64,000 nucleotides of DNA from contig JAWKMN010000004.1 in the NCBI GenBank assembly GCA_041392165.1, forward strand, positions 248,001-312,000. Reading direction: 5' to 3'. This document shows, piece by piece, positions 52,996 through 62,978 of this stretch. Positions within the stretch are counted from its first letter, which is position 1; every line of letters begins with the position of its first letter. The translations under genes were made by a program, and so were the position numbers. This stretch comes from Arenibacter sp041392165 (GTDB lineage: Bacteria; Bacteroidota; Bacteroidia; Flavobacteriales; Flavobacteriaceae). A model generated the notes under the pieces. It saw only the letters and a list, made by a program, of their open reading frames with translations, searched no databases and was not told where the DNA came from.

Positions 52996-53744
52996 TATTA
53001 TTTTTATAAGTTAATAATCCCATTACGTTGAAGCTTTTCAGAACGCTACACTTTCTACAATTTTTTTTTACTCCAGAATTCTTATATATTTTGGGAGGTT
53101 ATAAGGAGATAGGTATACCTTGCATTGGCCATATCTCAAAGCCATTTTCATGGATAGCCATAGGTTGTGAAATTTGCTCTTATACTTTTTTGTTAAAAAG
53201 TCAGATTGTATCACATTGAAATCACTATTTCAATTTTCCAGAACTTTACAAAGACATCTTGCAATATTAATGTCTCAGTTATCCCAAATAATTTTATGAT
53301 TGATTATTTTAAAATTGCCAAGTCATTGAACATGTGCCTAACAATATTGTACTCTATATTCCTGATTGTCTGACCAATGATATATTCAACAATAAGCTTT
53401 GATCAACTATTTTTCGTCGTGGAATTTGGAATGGTCATCAAATCCACTTAAAAGTTCCCAATTGAATACATAAAAAAGAGGCTGTCTAAAAAGTCAAGAC
53501 AGCCTCTTTTTACTCGGGTAGGTATCGGAGAACTATTCTCAAATACGCAAATTATGGAGGGGTTGAAATACTTTTTAGACGCCCTCCTTAGAAACAAAAT
53601 ATAAATAGCTAAATGAATACGTTATTGTTCTACACAAAAGGTCCTTTTTAGATATCTTTGTTATTTTACCTTATGCAAATATCTCTATACCTACTCCATT
53701 CAATAAAAATTACAAGTAATCCTAATTTCATTTTTGTAACCGTT
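52996..53744. other. Long gap without a recognised gene
   Basis: Nearly 750 bp of AT-rich sequence. The only clear feature is the terminator at 53473-53511. Frames of about 60 codons here have no protein features. Confidence 0.5.
53473..53511. terminator. Perfect hairpin terminator
   Basis: AAAAAGAGGCTGTCT and AGACAGCCTCTTTTT around a 9-base loop: a strong bidirectional terminator. No gene lies directly upstream on either side, so it may be a relic of a lost gene or IS end. Confidence 0.75.
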
Positions 53745-55022
53745 TTAAGGAGTTATAGAAATTCTGAGAGATATTCCGCCCATGGGAATTTTAACATCAT
53801 CGGCAGTCAAGGAATTTAATGGAATCTTATAAAAGGGTTGAATTTCATATTTTAAGCGATCCGTTAGTGGAGCTTTATAACCTATGGAAATATTAAATGT
53901 GCCTAACGGATGCAACTTGCCTCCTTGATAATCCGATTCTACTTTTGAAGAAACCGATTCTGTAATCCTAGTACTTTGGGTATTCCCATCGACATCGTGA
54001 AACACCTCTACTTCACGCAATGTTGTCTGTGTTGATACCACACTTTCATTGAAGGTTATATAGGAAGACATCCCTGCTTGCACATAAATATAGTTTCTTT
54101 TGCTAGGGATTTTGTACATAATATTTATGGGAATATCGAAATTGTACAAACTTGTTTCTTCTTTATAAAATGTATCTTCGTCCACTGAATCCTCTGAGAG
54201 TGCTAGTATGGATTCTTCATTGGTCAAACGCAAATTATTAAAAATGACACCTGTGTTAATTGCTACTCCAGAGTTTTTGATAGGCAAATTCAGAGTAACT
54301 CCACCTCCGAAATTGGTCGAGGCCAAGGACTGGGTAAAGGCATTACTGGCACCATAACTCGGTGAAATTTGAATTCCCACTTCAATGTCCGTTTTATCTG
54401 ATCTAATTTTTTTTGATTCATCTACGGTTATTGGAGGTTCCAATTGTATTGAACTTATACCATTATTTTCATATGTGGGCCTTAATAGATCAATATCTAC
54501 CAAATCAATGGATAAATCATTGGCAAAGGTCTTTAGATGCTTTGAAATCACTGCAACGGTTCTGTTTTTTACAAAAAATCCATCAACCCTACCATCTTCT
54601 TGTGCAAAGCCATTATTATTGTTAATTTGGGATATCAGGGAATGCCGATTTGTGAAAATTTTAGTCTTCATTTTATTTATAATGGAGTCTTCTTTCTGGA
54701 CATAGCTGCCTTCCCCATTAATTTCCTCGATTGACACAGAATCCAAAATGCGGGACAGGATAGGGGGACCTTCCTTAACAGTTATTGGGTTTTGAACATG
54801 AATGGTTTCATGCATGTAATTTTTCGTAATCAAAACTATAGTAATAAACAATAATACGGACGAAGCGATTCCTGTTAAGTACCAATAGTATATTCTATTC
54901 TTTTTATTCTTTTTACGAGTTAAAAAGCGCTCCCATGCACCGGCTTCATAGGCCTCTTCATGATCGTTAATAATGTCCCTGATTTTTTGCGCTAATTCTT
55001 CGTCAAAATGTCCTTTCATCAT
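53745..55022 (-). CDS. Membrane-anchored protein with C-terminal outer-membrane-type beta-barrel, partner of the ECF sigma factor
   Basis: 425 residues. A short acidic cytoplasmic N-terminus (DEELAQKIRDIINDHEEAYE) with AWERF, one membrane helix (about 46-66, WYLTGIASSVLLFITIVLIT), a long low-complexity linker and a C-terminal region of alternating beta strands (YIYVQAGMSSYITF, FNISIGYKAP, MGGISLRISI) like outer-membrane barrel proteins. Its gene is 2 bp after the sigma-factor gene. Such pairs are common in Bacteroidota; the N-terminus may act as an anti-sigma factor. How a protein with an inner-membrane helix uses a barrel domain is unclear. Confidence 0.72.
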   Translation of the reverse strand: MMKGHFDEELAQKIRDIINDHEEAYEAGAWERFLTRKKNKKNRIYYWYLTGIASSVLLFITIVLITKNYMHETIHVQNPITVKEGPPILSRILDSVSIEEINGEGSYVQKEDSIINKMKTKIFTNRHSLISQINNNNGFAQEDGRVDGFFVKNRTVAVISKHLKTFANDLSIDLVDIDLLRPTYENNGISSIQLEPPITVDESKKIRSDKTDIEVGIQISPSYGASNAFTQSLASTNFGGGVTLNLPIKNSGVAINTGVIFNNLRLTNEESILALSEDSVDEDTFYKEETSLYNFDIPINIMYKIPSKRNYIYVQAGMSSYITFNESVVSTQTTLREVEVFHDVDGNTQSTRITESVSSKVESDYQGGKLHPLGTFNISIGYKAPLTDRLKYEIQPFYKIPLNSLTADDVKIPMGGISLRISITP

Positions 55023-55024
55023 TC

Positions 55025-55570
55025 CTAGTTAAAATGTCTGGTGACCATACTCCTCAACTTCTCTTTCGCTCTTGCAAGATATGTTCTGGATGAACTTTCG
55101 CCTATATCCATTATTTCGGAAATCTCCTTGTGGTTATACCCTTCGATTTCATAGAGGTTAAAAACCGTCCTTAGAATTTCAGGGAGTTCTCCCAATATTT
55201 GATGAATATCATCTATGTTCAATCTGTCAATAAGATCCACTGCAGGTAAATCTACTGTACATTCGGTTATATCCAAATGATATAAATGTTTTTTAGTCCT
55301 TCTAAATTCGTCTATGGCGCAATTAATGGTTATTCGCCTTACCCAACCTTTAAATGATTGATTCTGATCATAAGCTCCAATCGAATCAAATATCTTGATA
55401 AAGGCATCATCGACCACTTCCCTTGCTATGTCCTTATTGGAGCAATAGGCCATGCTGACAGACATGACATAACCATAATATTTTTTATAAAGACGTTCCT
55501 GATCTTTTCTTGATTTTAATCCACAACCAGCAATTAATTTCGTCTCTTCCTCCGTAGTGTCCTTGCTCAA
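55025..55570 (-). CDS. ECF RNA polymerase sigma factor
   Basis: 181 residues: sigma region 2 (about 20-90, with VDDAFIKIFDSIGAYDQNQS and FKGWVRRITINCAIDEFRR) and region 4 (about 120-175, GYNHKEISEIMDIGESSSRT). Directs RNA polymerase to a small regulon and is probably held by the protein encoded 2 bp downstream. Confidence 0.93.
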   Translation of the reverse strand: MSKDTTEEETKLIAGCGLKSRKDQERLYKKYYGYVMSVSMAYCSNKDIAREVVDDAFIKIFDSIGAYDQNQSFKGWVRRITINCAIDEFRRTKKHLYHLDITECTVDLPAVDLIDRLNIDDIHQILGELPEILRTVFNLYEIEGYNHKEISEIMDIGESSSRTYLARAKEKLRSMVTRHFN

Positions 55571-56977
55571 TCCTATTCACTATTTTACTACTTAAGGGAA
55601 TCAAAAAAAGAATTCCTAAAATATGTAGTCGTATTTGTTATTTTTTAATACCCAAAATTTATTATGTAAGTGATCGGGTGATACTTTATTTGATTTCAAT
55701 TTGTCTGAACTTTGAACTTAAATAACATTTTTAAATCAATTAACCATGCATATACCTATAGAATACACAATACCTTAAAACCGTGTTTTAAGTAGTTTTA
55801 TTCCAATTAATTTGACCTCATTCCCCTTATTGTATTGTCAACCGGGATATTAAATACAAAAACCCTTGGCCAAAGCAATCAGCACTCCAATTAATACCGT
55901 TACGAAAAGTTGTGCGTGAACGCTACAGCTGATTTGTTAAATTTTCGATAATTGAAAAAGACGTTAATATTACAGGTGCAAATTTCTTAAAACACGCTTT
56001 TGACTCTTATGCAGACTTGTTTAACATTTAACAATACGCTGCCCGGCAGTTCAAAATATTTCGTCCATAAACATTAAATGGATAGTTCAAAAATTATTTG
56101 ACGTTGGTCTATATCCGATTGTAGATGTAAATGATTTTCAAAGGCTTGGTTTCCGGCTATTTCATCAAATCATGTTATAAACAAATCAATTAAATCTTCT
56201 CACTTAGTGGAATAGTGCCTTGATCGTACATTGTCTCGGCTTCCAAACTCAATGGGATCCTTTTTGACCTAATAGTTTCTTTTTGTTTACTTACCTACAA
56301 GAATTACCGCCGAAATCACTGCAATCCCAAGGAATAAATACGGGCTAATCTCTATAGGTTCAAAAAATAGTTCTGAGGTGACGGTAATCATTTCCTTATT
56401 AAAGTTTAATTGTTCTACGTGGTAGACGTCAATATTTTGAATTGGTTGCCTCAACAGAGCATAGATTGTGCAATACAAATTATATTAGGGTTAATGTGTT
56501 TTAAACGTACACATCTTCGTGCTTTTAGAGAGTGGACAGGCGTTATTTATATGGGAAATAGTCTTCTCAAGACAAAGCCATTAATTATTTAGCAATGAAA
56601 CCTATATAGAATTATTTTAAATAAATGAAATATAAAAGGAACCTACTTTAATCCAACGGTAAAAAGGATGTCAACTATTTCGGGATCTGAAGTCTACCCC
56701 TTTAAGTAAAAGGCATGTGCCTTAAAATCCATGTTTATAATGAAATTTTCAAATGCAAGGACTACGGTGAAAAACAATGTTTAAACGTAGTGAATGAATG
56801 ACAGTTATGACTTTTTTTAACGTTAAATTCGGCAACCAACAATTTTAAATTCCAATAAAAACGGCCCGTTCAAGTCACTTGGCAGTTGTAATTTCAATAA
56901 ATATTGATTGATTGCCAATTCAGTGTAGCGTTTTACTTAAATAATCCGTACTGATATAAACGTTAATTATCAAACTT
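55571..56977. other. 1.4-kb gap without a recognised gene
   Basis: AT-rich, with no RNA gene or repeat recognised. A minus frame of 63 codons (56287-56478) ends in a hydrophobic segment (YLFLGIAVISAVILVGK) but lacks a credible start context. It may contain decayed genes. Confidence 0.45.
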
Positions 56978-57532
56978 ATGAAAAAGTATTCCTTAAACTC
57001 CGTACCAACTTATTTATTGATAGGCCTGATTGTAAGTATATTGTCACTTGGTTGTGAAAAAAACCGGGATGAAGATAAAATAGGTCTTGGATTGCACAAC
57101 TATAAATTACAATCAGGGAGCTATACGTTTTATGCAAGTTCTGAGCATTATCTACAGACTAATATAAAAAGGGGCGATGAAAAATTTTGCCAGGTTGAAA
57201 CTAAAATATCAAAAATAAGTAGAGAAGGTAATATATTGACTTTAGAGATTGTGAAACCCATAGATTGTGAAGTTAATTATGAGATTATCTGGGATGGTGA
57301 AATTAAAGAATCCTATCCTATGCAATGCAACCTATTTGTATATGCTTTGCCAGGGAACTGCAACAAAATGTTGTTTGGTGCTTCGATTGAAACTTTGGTT
57401 ATCAATATAGAAGAGGTATTAAAGGATATAGACAAGAGTACCTTAAGTGATATTAATTTTACCATTAAAGATGCCTGTAGCTATAGGGATGTTGAATGCA
57501 CGGGGGATTGCGCAGTTACTGTGGCTAAATAA
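56978..57532 (+). CDS. Cysteine-rich lipoprotein of unknown function
   Basis: 184 residues. Signal with lipobox LSLGC (Cys26), then a mature part with about eight cysteines (FCQVE, IDCEVN, MQCNL, GNCNK, DACSYRDVECTGDCAV), likely paired in disulfides in the periplasm or at the surface. Beta-rich. No family recognised. It stands alone on the plus strand. Confidence 0.7.
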   Translation: MKKYSLNSVPTYLLIGLIVSILSLGCEKNRDEDKIGLGLHNYKLQSGSYTFYASSEHYLQTNIKRGDEKFCQVETKISKISREGNILTLEIVKPIDCEVNYEIIWDGEIKESYPMQCNLFVYALPGNCNKMLFGASIETLVINIEEVLKDIDKSTLSDINFTIKDACSYRDVECTGDCAVTVAK

Positions 57533-57821
57533 ATCGATACAAGTTTAAGGCTACAGATTACTCCCACTGAACTCGTCTACTTCTTTCAATCATTTAAGTG
57601 CGAATCCTTGATATTTGTTTGTTATTAAATCGGACCTAAAGCTAAAAACTTGTTTGTTATTTTCTATGTTAATAGGTCTTAAAAAAAGAATATCTGTTTC
57701 TATCATTTTTTTTGTTTAAGGTACAACAACCTGCTTTTAGCAATCCATAATTTATTTTTCAAATGAAGATCCTGTTTTAGATATTTTAATATATATGTTG
57801 GGTTCTTGAGCTTAGTATTTT

Positions 57822-58001
57822 TCAATTTTGACTTTTGTTACTAACAAATAGCAATGACAAAAAATCAATTATTGTGGGAACTACAATTACTGATTTTATA
57901 AGTGCAGAAAGTATAAATAACGGGGCTTTAGACAAATCAGAATCCTTCATTTTTTGCAAGGTATAGGCGATTTCCGCTTCAGACACATTGTTGCCGGTCA
58001 T
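57822..58001 (-). CDS. Small membrane peptide
   Basis: 59 residues from ATG 58001: MTGNNVSEAEIAYTLQKMKD then a hydrophobic part (SALIKSVIVVPTIIDFLSLL). It begins 18 bp after the stop codon of the gene at 58020 on the same strand, so it is probably the last gene of that run. No family recognised, so coding is likely but not certain. The rest of the stretch 57533-57821 holds nothing clear. Confidence 0.4.
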   Translation of the reverse strand: MTGNNVSEAEIAYTLQKMKDSDLSKAPLFILSALIKSVIVVPTIIDFLSLLFVSNKSQN

Positions 58002-58019
58002 TTTCTTTTCGTGGAGATT

Positions 58020-58346
58020 TTATACTGCGCTAAACCATTTAGGATTAAGGAAATGTTGGTAAACATATAGAATGAGATCGTAGATAAGAAAAGAAATAGC
58101 ATTAACGAAAATGGCGATTTCGATTCTATTTATCAGAGTAACATTATACCTGTTTCTTTCCTGTCTAATGACCAAGCAAATAATATAAATTGGCAGTAGG
58201 ACGATTGCGATATTCAGATATTGCCCGAATTCCAAATAGGTTGTACCCAATTTGGTCAACCACATCAAGGACGTAAGGTGACAAAAGCCCTCCCCCAAGA
58301 ACACACCTTGTGGGAGTGCTGATTTTAAGGAGGCGTATTTCTGCAT
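58020..58346 (-). CDS. Hypothetical membrane protein
   Basis: 108 residues with two or three membrane segments (YLNIAIVLLPIYIICLVI, IAIFVNAISFLIYDLILYVY). No known family. Starts 9 bp after the DinB-like gene, so co-transcribed with it. Confidence 0.6.
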   Translation of the reverse strand: MQKYASLKSALPQGVFLGEGFCHLTSLMWLTKLGTTYLEFGQYLNIAIVLLPIYIICLVIRQERNRYNVTLINRIEIAIFVNAISFLIYDLILYVYQHFLNPKWFSAV

Positions 58347-58355
58347 AGTTTTAAT

Positions 58356-58802
58356 TTAGTTGTCAAATATGCGTCTGTGGTAGTTAATTTGCCCTATATG
58401 GTAGGTTAGATGGGCCAATAAATGAACCAATACAAATTCTATGGAAGTTCGATCTTCAAATTTTGAAATTGGATAATCGCTCTGTAAATTTTCTTCGGTT
58501 GTGTTTCTAAGCACCTTATCAACTATAGCAGCAGTTTCACTTATACTGTCCACTAAATGTTCCCTTGGTACATCGTCTGAATTAAATTCAAGTTCCCTGT
58601 CCCGCAGATAGCCTATCTTTCCAAAACCGAACACAATAAAATGATTCAGGTTTCCGATTAAATGAAGGCAAAGGTGACCCGCTGAATTTGCGATTTCCTT
58701 ATCGATGACCCATAAGGTTCCTTCATCTTTATACAGCTCGATTTCGTTTTTTAGCTTTTCAATTTCCGTCTTATAAAGTTTTCTGTATGATTCGACCTGC
58801 AT
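58356..58802 (-). CDS. DinB-like four-helix protein
   Basis: 148 residues from ATG 58802 (MQVESYRKLYKTEIEKL); an in-frame start 36 bases upstream is less likely. Helices with histidines at HLIGNLNHFIVFGFG and LLAHLTYHIGQINYHRR place the three metal-binding His of the DinB/YfiT fold. Many members bind divalent metal and transfer thiols or act in stress. It is part of a minus-strand run of small membrane genes. Confidence 0.78.
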   Translation of the reverse strand: MQVESYRKLYKTEIEKLKNEIELYKDEGTLWVIDKEIANSAGHLCLHLIGNLNHFIVFGFGKIGYLRDRELEFNSDDVPREHLVDSISETAAIVDKVLRNTTEENLQSDYPISKFEDRTSIEFVLVHLLAHLTYHIGQINYHRRIFDN

Positions 58803-58847
58803 AACTATTTGATTTTTAGTAGCGGTTAAGCCGCTCAAACTTCTGAA

Positions 58848-58964
58848 CTACCCTCTTGTTTCTTTTTTTCTATACCTTACTGCCAATTTACACTCTTCAA
58901 TTTTCAGGGAGGTTAATAAATAGTTGGATACGAGCAAAAACTGCAAATTCCTAAAGTATTTCAT
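58848..58964 (-). CDS. Small membrane peptide, paralogue of the one at 59027
   Basis: 38 residues: MKYFRNLQFLLVSNYLLTSL then KIEECKLAV and a basic tail. It shares the MKY start, the hydrophobic core and the KIE(E/H)(C/S)K string with the peptide encoded at 59027-59149, which supports both being real. Function unknown. Confidence 0.45.
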   Translation of the reverse strand: MKYFRNLQFLLVSNYLLTSLKIEECKLAVRYRKKETRG

Positions 58965-59026
58965 AATGTTATTTATAGTTTAAATTTTTTTTATGTCGGG
59001 TACCCATGGGTATACTTAAATTATCT

Positions 59027-59149
59027 TTATTCTGCCCTTTCAGATTGGCTTTTATTATTTTCAATTTGAATTTTAGAGTGCTCAATTTTCGCTTGAACCA
59101 ACAAGAAGGGGATGGACAATAGCAACAGTAATTCCTTTATATATTTCAT
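59027..59149 (-). CDS. Small membrane peptide
   Basis: 40 residues from ATG 59149: MKYIKELLLLLSIPFLLVQA then KIEHSKIQIENNKSQSERAE. One membrane helix and a polar tail. Similar to the peptide at 58848-58964. The frame is also continuous with the tail of the DUF4386 gene upstream, but the start and paralogue argue for a separate peptide. Confidence 0.5.
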   Translation of the reverse strand: MKYIKELLLLLSIPFLLVQAKIEHSKIQIENNKSQSERAE

Positions 59150-59242
59150 AGTTTTTTTAAGTATTTTAATATCCGCCGTTTCCTTTACGCCCTTAACCAA
59201 TAACCGCAAACAAATTCCAATTTCGCCTATACTGGCCGACAT

Positions 59243-59857
59243 CTATATATAAGAGGAGATGCCAAATCCTGAGTAACTGGTCAAAAACGTATTCCCGACG
59301 AAATTTACTAAGTTGCTAAAGCAGGCGAACATTAAGAGTATACCAAGAATCTTTGGAATTAATCCTGACTTGTATACCAGATAGCCAATCGAAAATAACA
59401 ACAGTCCAAAAAATACTAAAGTGATTAAGCGTCCATTATCATAGTTATTGAGATATAACAGGACCTGAGCTTTTAATTGCCCACTATTAAACACTATGAG
59501 ATAATTTTCTCCACCAATCAATGATAACACGTTGAACTGGTTTTGGATATTCAACAGGGCCATTGGGACACTGGCCATAGCCAACACTAAGATTGATATT
59601 GCATGGATATGATGAACCGATTTTATCAATTCATATAGGACCAGAGTCAAGATCAAAAAGGAAGTATAGCATATAATATAGCTAATAAGGCCAAACCGGA
59701 AAAGTGCTTGAGATTCAACGACATTATTGAATGTAATTGTAGGATTGTCCCAAACAATGAGTTTTGAAGGAACATACATTAGGCTGAAAATTCCGGTTAT
59801 CACAACTACTAAATACAGTAACCCTGCAATTCTTGCTATTTTTTTATTTGATGTCAT
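59243..59857 (-). CDS. DUF4386 family membrane protein with an in-frame stop near its C-terminus
   Basis: 204 residues with about six membrane segments. The start IARIAGLLYLVVVITGIFSL and the middle QLKAQVLLYLNNYDNGRLIT are typical of DUF4386. It ends at ISSYI with TAG at 59243-59245, and the same frame then continues with MSASIGEIGICLRLLVKG, the normal last helix of the family. So a nonsense mutation or a TA-repeat change has probably cut the last membrane helix. It may still be expressed in two parts, since an ATG directly follows the TAG. Confidence 0.7.
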   Translation of the reverse strand: MTSNKKIARIAGLLYLVVVITGIFSLMYVPSKLIVWDNPTITFNNVVESQALFRFGLISYIICYTSFLILTLVLYELIKSVHHIHAISILVLAMASVPMALLNIQNQFNVLSLIGGENYLIVFNSGQLKAQVLLYLNNYDNGRLITLVFFGLLLFSIGYLVYKSGLIPKILGILLMFACFSNLVNFVGNTFLTSYSGFGISSYI

Positions 59858-59879
59858 GTTGTTAAATTTTATAGTTTAT

Positions 59880-60284
59880 CTATTTTTGTTTTGGCCAATT
59901 AAAGGCACTCCACGCTATAAGCGTGGTGATTATACTTTCTAAAACTGCGTAAAAAACATAAAATGAACGCCACGGAGTTATGGAGGTAACAACAATCCAC
60001 AGCATAAGGATTGTGAAAAAAATTCCAAAGATGATATTAAGCCATTTGCTTAAAATTGGTTTTGGCAAAATGGACAGTATTACCATCAAAGCTGAAATCG
60101 ACAATAAAAGTGATGCTAGAAATAATTTCATTGGGCTGTCCAAGAGATTGCGGCCATTAACTAGTCCCTCGGCCTTTTTGGGAATATAGAGTTCAAAATA
60201 GTCGCCATATAGGTAAAGGAAAGTGACCGCTGCCCAAAGAATCGAGAGTTTTATGTTGATGTTTATTTGATAATCTTTTAGCAT
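59880..60284 (-). CDS. Four-helix membrane protein (DUF6326-like)
   Basis: 134 residues with four membrane segments. LWAAVTFLYLYGDYFELYIP and LLDSPMKLFLASLLLSISAL recall a small bacteroidete family (probably DUF6326). No function known. First gene of the run that continues with DUF4386, the small peptides and the DinB-like protein. Confidence 0.65.
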   Translation of the reverse strand: MLKDYQININIKLSILWAAVTFLYLYGDYFELYIPKKAEGLVNGRNLLDSPMKLFLASLLLSISALMVILSILPKPILSKWLNIIFGIFFTILMLWIVVTSITPWRSFYVFYAVLESIITTLIAWSAFNWPKQK

Positions 60285-60354
60285 TTTGTTTTATTGATTA
60301 ATAAAATGCAGCAATCATTTTGATGATTATAGAAGTCTTGTGTTATTCCTTATT

Positions 60355-61374
60355 TTAAAGCTCGCCATCAATAAATGGACGTAATTTATTTTTTTCCTTA
60401 GATGATAAACTCTCATAAAAAGACAATAGGTTATTTCTTATGTAAGTTATTCTAACTACGCGAAGTAAGGGTTCTTCATTTAAGGTTGTGGCCCTAACCG
60501 AAACCCCTACCAACTGCCCTTCAGAATTAAAAACACCTCCGCCGCTCATTCCAGCAATAGCTTCGGCCTTGGCTATAAATTCTACATTAGAATTATAGGG
60601 TATTTCCCCTTCAACATCCCCTGCTTCCTTCAAAAGTTCGATGGTATTCTCGGCTTCAGAATCCGACAGTATTTTGCCAGTAGAAACAGCTCCATTTGGA
60701 TAGTTTGTTTTGTCCTGCGGATAACCTACTACCAATATAGTATCACCTTCTACGACATTTGCCCAAGTTTTGGCAGAAGTGGTTCTGTTATTAGGGTCAT
60801 ACATTTGAAGTGCTTGACTTGTTTGAACAGGATTTGGATAAATAGCCAAGCCATTATCAGTTGCTCGTTGATTATCTACAATACCAATGTAAAAGTCATC
60901 TTTAGGTAAAATTGTAGTATTGGTTGTAGACATCGGTATCTCTGGATGATACAAACCGAAATCTGCAATTAATTCATTACCTAGTGATACGCTGCCATTC
61001 CTAGAAGGTATTTGAGATTTTAGAAAAATGCCGTTATTAAATTTTGATAGGTCTATAAAAGATTCCTCCCTGCTATCCCAAGTATCAACTCCATAGACAT
61101 GATTTGCTGATACGTATAAACCCAAATTATAATCGTTTTTCTTGCTCCAAATTACCTTTGATGCAGGGCCGAATGTACCAACACTTCCCCTTACTTTATT
61201 TATTAGGTTTGCAAATTCCGTATTTGAATGATCAATTGCATCTTCAAGTTTTATTAGATCAGTGCCTACAATTCCAGATGGGGGGTACGGTATCGGATTT
61301 GAGCTGTTTTTTGAACATCCGGTTATAATTATCAAGAAGATAAAAAAATTGAAAACTGTTATATTCTTTTTCAT
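60355..61374 (-). CDS. Trypsin-like serine protease, lipoprotein
   Basis: 339 residues. Lipobox IITGC (Cys20). The triad can be read as His92 (VSANHVYG), an Asp in the middle (DDFYIGIVD is the best candidate) and Ser277 (GMSGGGVFN), the chymotrypsin-fold pattern. A periplasmic or surface-anchored protease with unknown target. A separate transcription unit, as far as can be seen. Confidence 0.78.
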   Translation of the reverse strand: MKKNITVFNFFIFLIIITGCSKNSSNPIPYPPSGIVGTDLIKLEDAIDHSNTEFANLINKVRGSVGTFGPASKVIWSKKNDYNLGLYVSANHVYGVDTWDSREESFIDLSKFNNGIFLKSQIPSRNGSVSLGNELIADFGLYHPEIPMSTTNTTILPKDDFYIGIVDNQRATDNGLAIYPNPVQTSQALQMYDPNNRTTSAKTWANVVEGDTILVVGYPQDKTNYPNGAVSTGKILSDSEAENTIELLKEAGDVEGEIPYNSNVEFIAKAEAIAGMSGGGVFNSEGQLVGVSVRATTLNEEPLLRVVRITYIRNNLLSFYESLSSKEKNKLRPFIDGEL

Positions 61375-61424
61375 GTGTACAGGATTATATAATAATTGAT
61401 TTCAGTTCTTTTTAAAAGTTTAGA

Positions 61425-62183
61425 TTACCATAAAATAGGTTCAAGGTTTTCACAACCACTCGTATTGATCTGCTTTAGAGCATAGCAATCCAAGCAACTA
61501 AACTGTTTCAGACTTTTTAGCTGCCTTATGTCAACTGATTTTATAGGGTTGTTGGACAATCGAATAAATTTAAGCTTTGGTAATTCCCGAAAATCAATTG
61601 TATCCAACTGGTTTTCTCCAAGCCATAATTGCTCCAAACCTAACGAACCGTCTATAGCTATTTCGTTCAACATTGAATTGCTCGCTTCGACAATCTTTAG
61701 ATTTTTCAGGTTCTTCAAATTGAGTTTTGGAGTGCGAGTATTGTTGACCTGAAGCTCTTCCAATAATTGGAATTGTGAAAAATCGATATTGAGACACAAA
61801 TTCGGGTTGTTTTGAAGAAAAATGTCCTTCAAGCACATAAGACCGGTAATATTGATTGATTCTAATAAATTTTCCATGGCATATAATCGCTGTAACTTTT
61901 TTAATCTGCTGACATCTAAATATTTGATTTCGTTACCGTAGCAACCCAACTCTTCTTGGTTTAAAAAATGATCGATGCCATTTAAATCCTTAATCTGTTG
62001 TTTGGTTACATACAGCACGGTCACTTTTTGGGCTTCATCTATTTGAATCTCCCCGTCCCCGTTTTCATCAATACCCTGGGTCAAGAGCTCCCTTTTGAAA
62101 GCAGCATCGGGAATGTTGACGATTTGAGCTTTCAATTGGGGCAAAAAACAAAACAACGCTAATTGTAATATCAGATTTTTCAT
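61425..62183 (-). CDS. Secreted leucine-rich-repeat protein
   Basis: 252 residues from ATG 62183 (MKNLILQLALFCFLPQLKAQ), which gives a clean signal peptide and avoids overlap with the upstream gene. A DENGDGEIQIDEA segment looks like an EF-hand calcium loop, then about seven leucine-rich repeats (LKKLQRLYAMENLLESINI, LEQLWLGENQLDTIDFRELP). A likely surface-binding protein. It starts 10 bp after the gene at 62194, so they are co-transcribed. Confidence 0.75.
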   Translation of the reverse strand: MKNLILQLALFCFLPQLKAQIVNIPDAAFKRELLTQGIDENGDGEIQIDEAQKVTVLYVTKQQIKDLNGIDHFLNQEELGCYGNEIKYLDVSRLKKLQRLYAMENLLESINITGLMCLKDIFLQNNPNLCLNIDFSQFQLLEELQVNNTRTPKLNLKNLKNLKIVEASNSMLNEIAIDGSLGLEQLWLGENQLDTIDFRELPKLKFIRLSNNPIKSVDIRQLKSLKQFSCLDCYALKQINTSGCENLEPILW

Positions 62184-62193
62184 AAGGATACTT

Positions 62194-62778
62194 TTAATTG
62201 GAAATGGTTGCTTCAACAAGTTGACCTTCACGGGTTATTTCGGCTGTGCCCGATATATAATACCCATTGAATTTATTGTAACTAAACTCTTGAAAGATTG
62301 GAGGACCCGAAATCAAATTGCCTTCAAACGTGTAAGAATCTTGGCCCACGAAACTGGTACCCTTTTTTTCTTTTACTACATTCAAATATCCTTCAATGTA
62401 ATATTTACCTTGTTTAAGGTTTGTGAATTCAAAAGCGCTCCCGTTGTTTCCGTCTACTTTTGTGATAATCCTATAGGAAAGGGCTTCCGGGGTAATACTC
62501 GCTCTTTTTTTCCCTTTTCGGCCATATTTCTTCTCTAAGTACAAGTACTCGGCAAAATAATCCGTTACCGGAAATAAGGACACTTTCATAAAGTATCCAA
62601 CGGGCTTTCCTTTTAGTATGGCCTTACTTTTTATTGTGCCTGATCCCGTATTATCGAGAATTTCGGCAATCTCGATATAATTAAATTCCGTAGCAGGATA
62701 GATGTATTCAATTTTTTTCTGAGCCTTAGAATATTGTACACTTACCAGAAGAATTGTTATTAATATAGTTTTTTTCAT
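62194..62778 (-). CDS. Secreted protein of unknown function
   Basis: 194 residues with a signal peptide (MKKTILITILLVSVQYSKAQ). The mature part looks beta-rich (SKAILKGKPVGYFMKVSLFP, AFEFTNLKQGKYYIEGYLNV), a carboxypeptidase-regulatory or lipocalin-like appearance. Family not recognised. Upstream partner of the LRR gene. Confidence 0.65.
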   Translation of the reverse strand: MKKTILITILLVSVQYSKAQKKIEYIYPATEFNYIEIAEILDNTGSGTIKSKAILKGKPVGYFMKVSLFPVTDYFAEYLYLEKKYGRKGKKRASITPEALSYRIITKVDGNNGSAFEFTNLKQGKYYIEGYLNVVKEKKGTSFVGQDSYTFEGNLISGPPIFQEFSYNKFNGYYISGTAEITREGQLVEATISN

Positions 62779-62978
62779 ATTAGGTTTTTAGAATTAATTC
62801 TATAGTCAATAAGCTTTTATAAATGGCGTTGGGTTTGTAATATTTATTGTCCACTACCTCAGTTAAGTATATAATTACGGCGTTGAGTCTCCTTTTTTGT
62901 TAAAATGTTTCATATCGGCTTGACTTAACAGAATTTCTAGATTTGGAACATTATATACTTGGCTCTCATTATCAGTTG

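Noticed and set aside
56287..56478. 63-codon minus frame with a hydrophobic end
   Set aside because: No family, no start context and no neighbour supports it.
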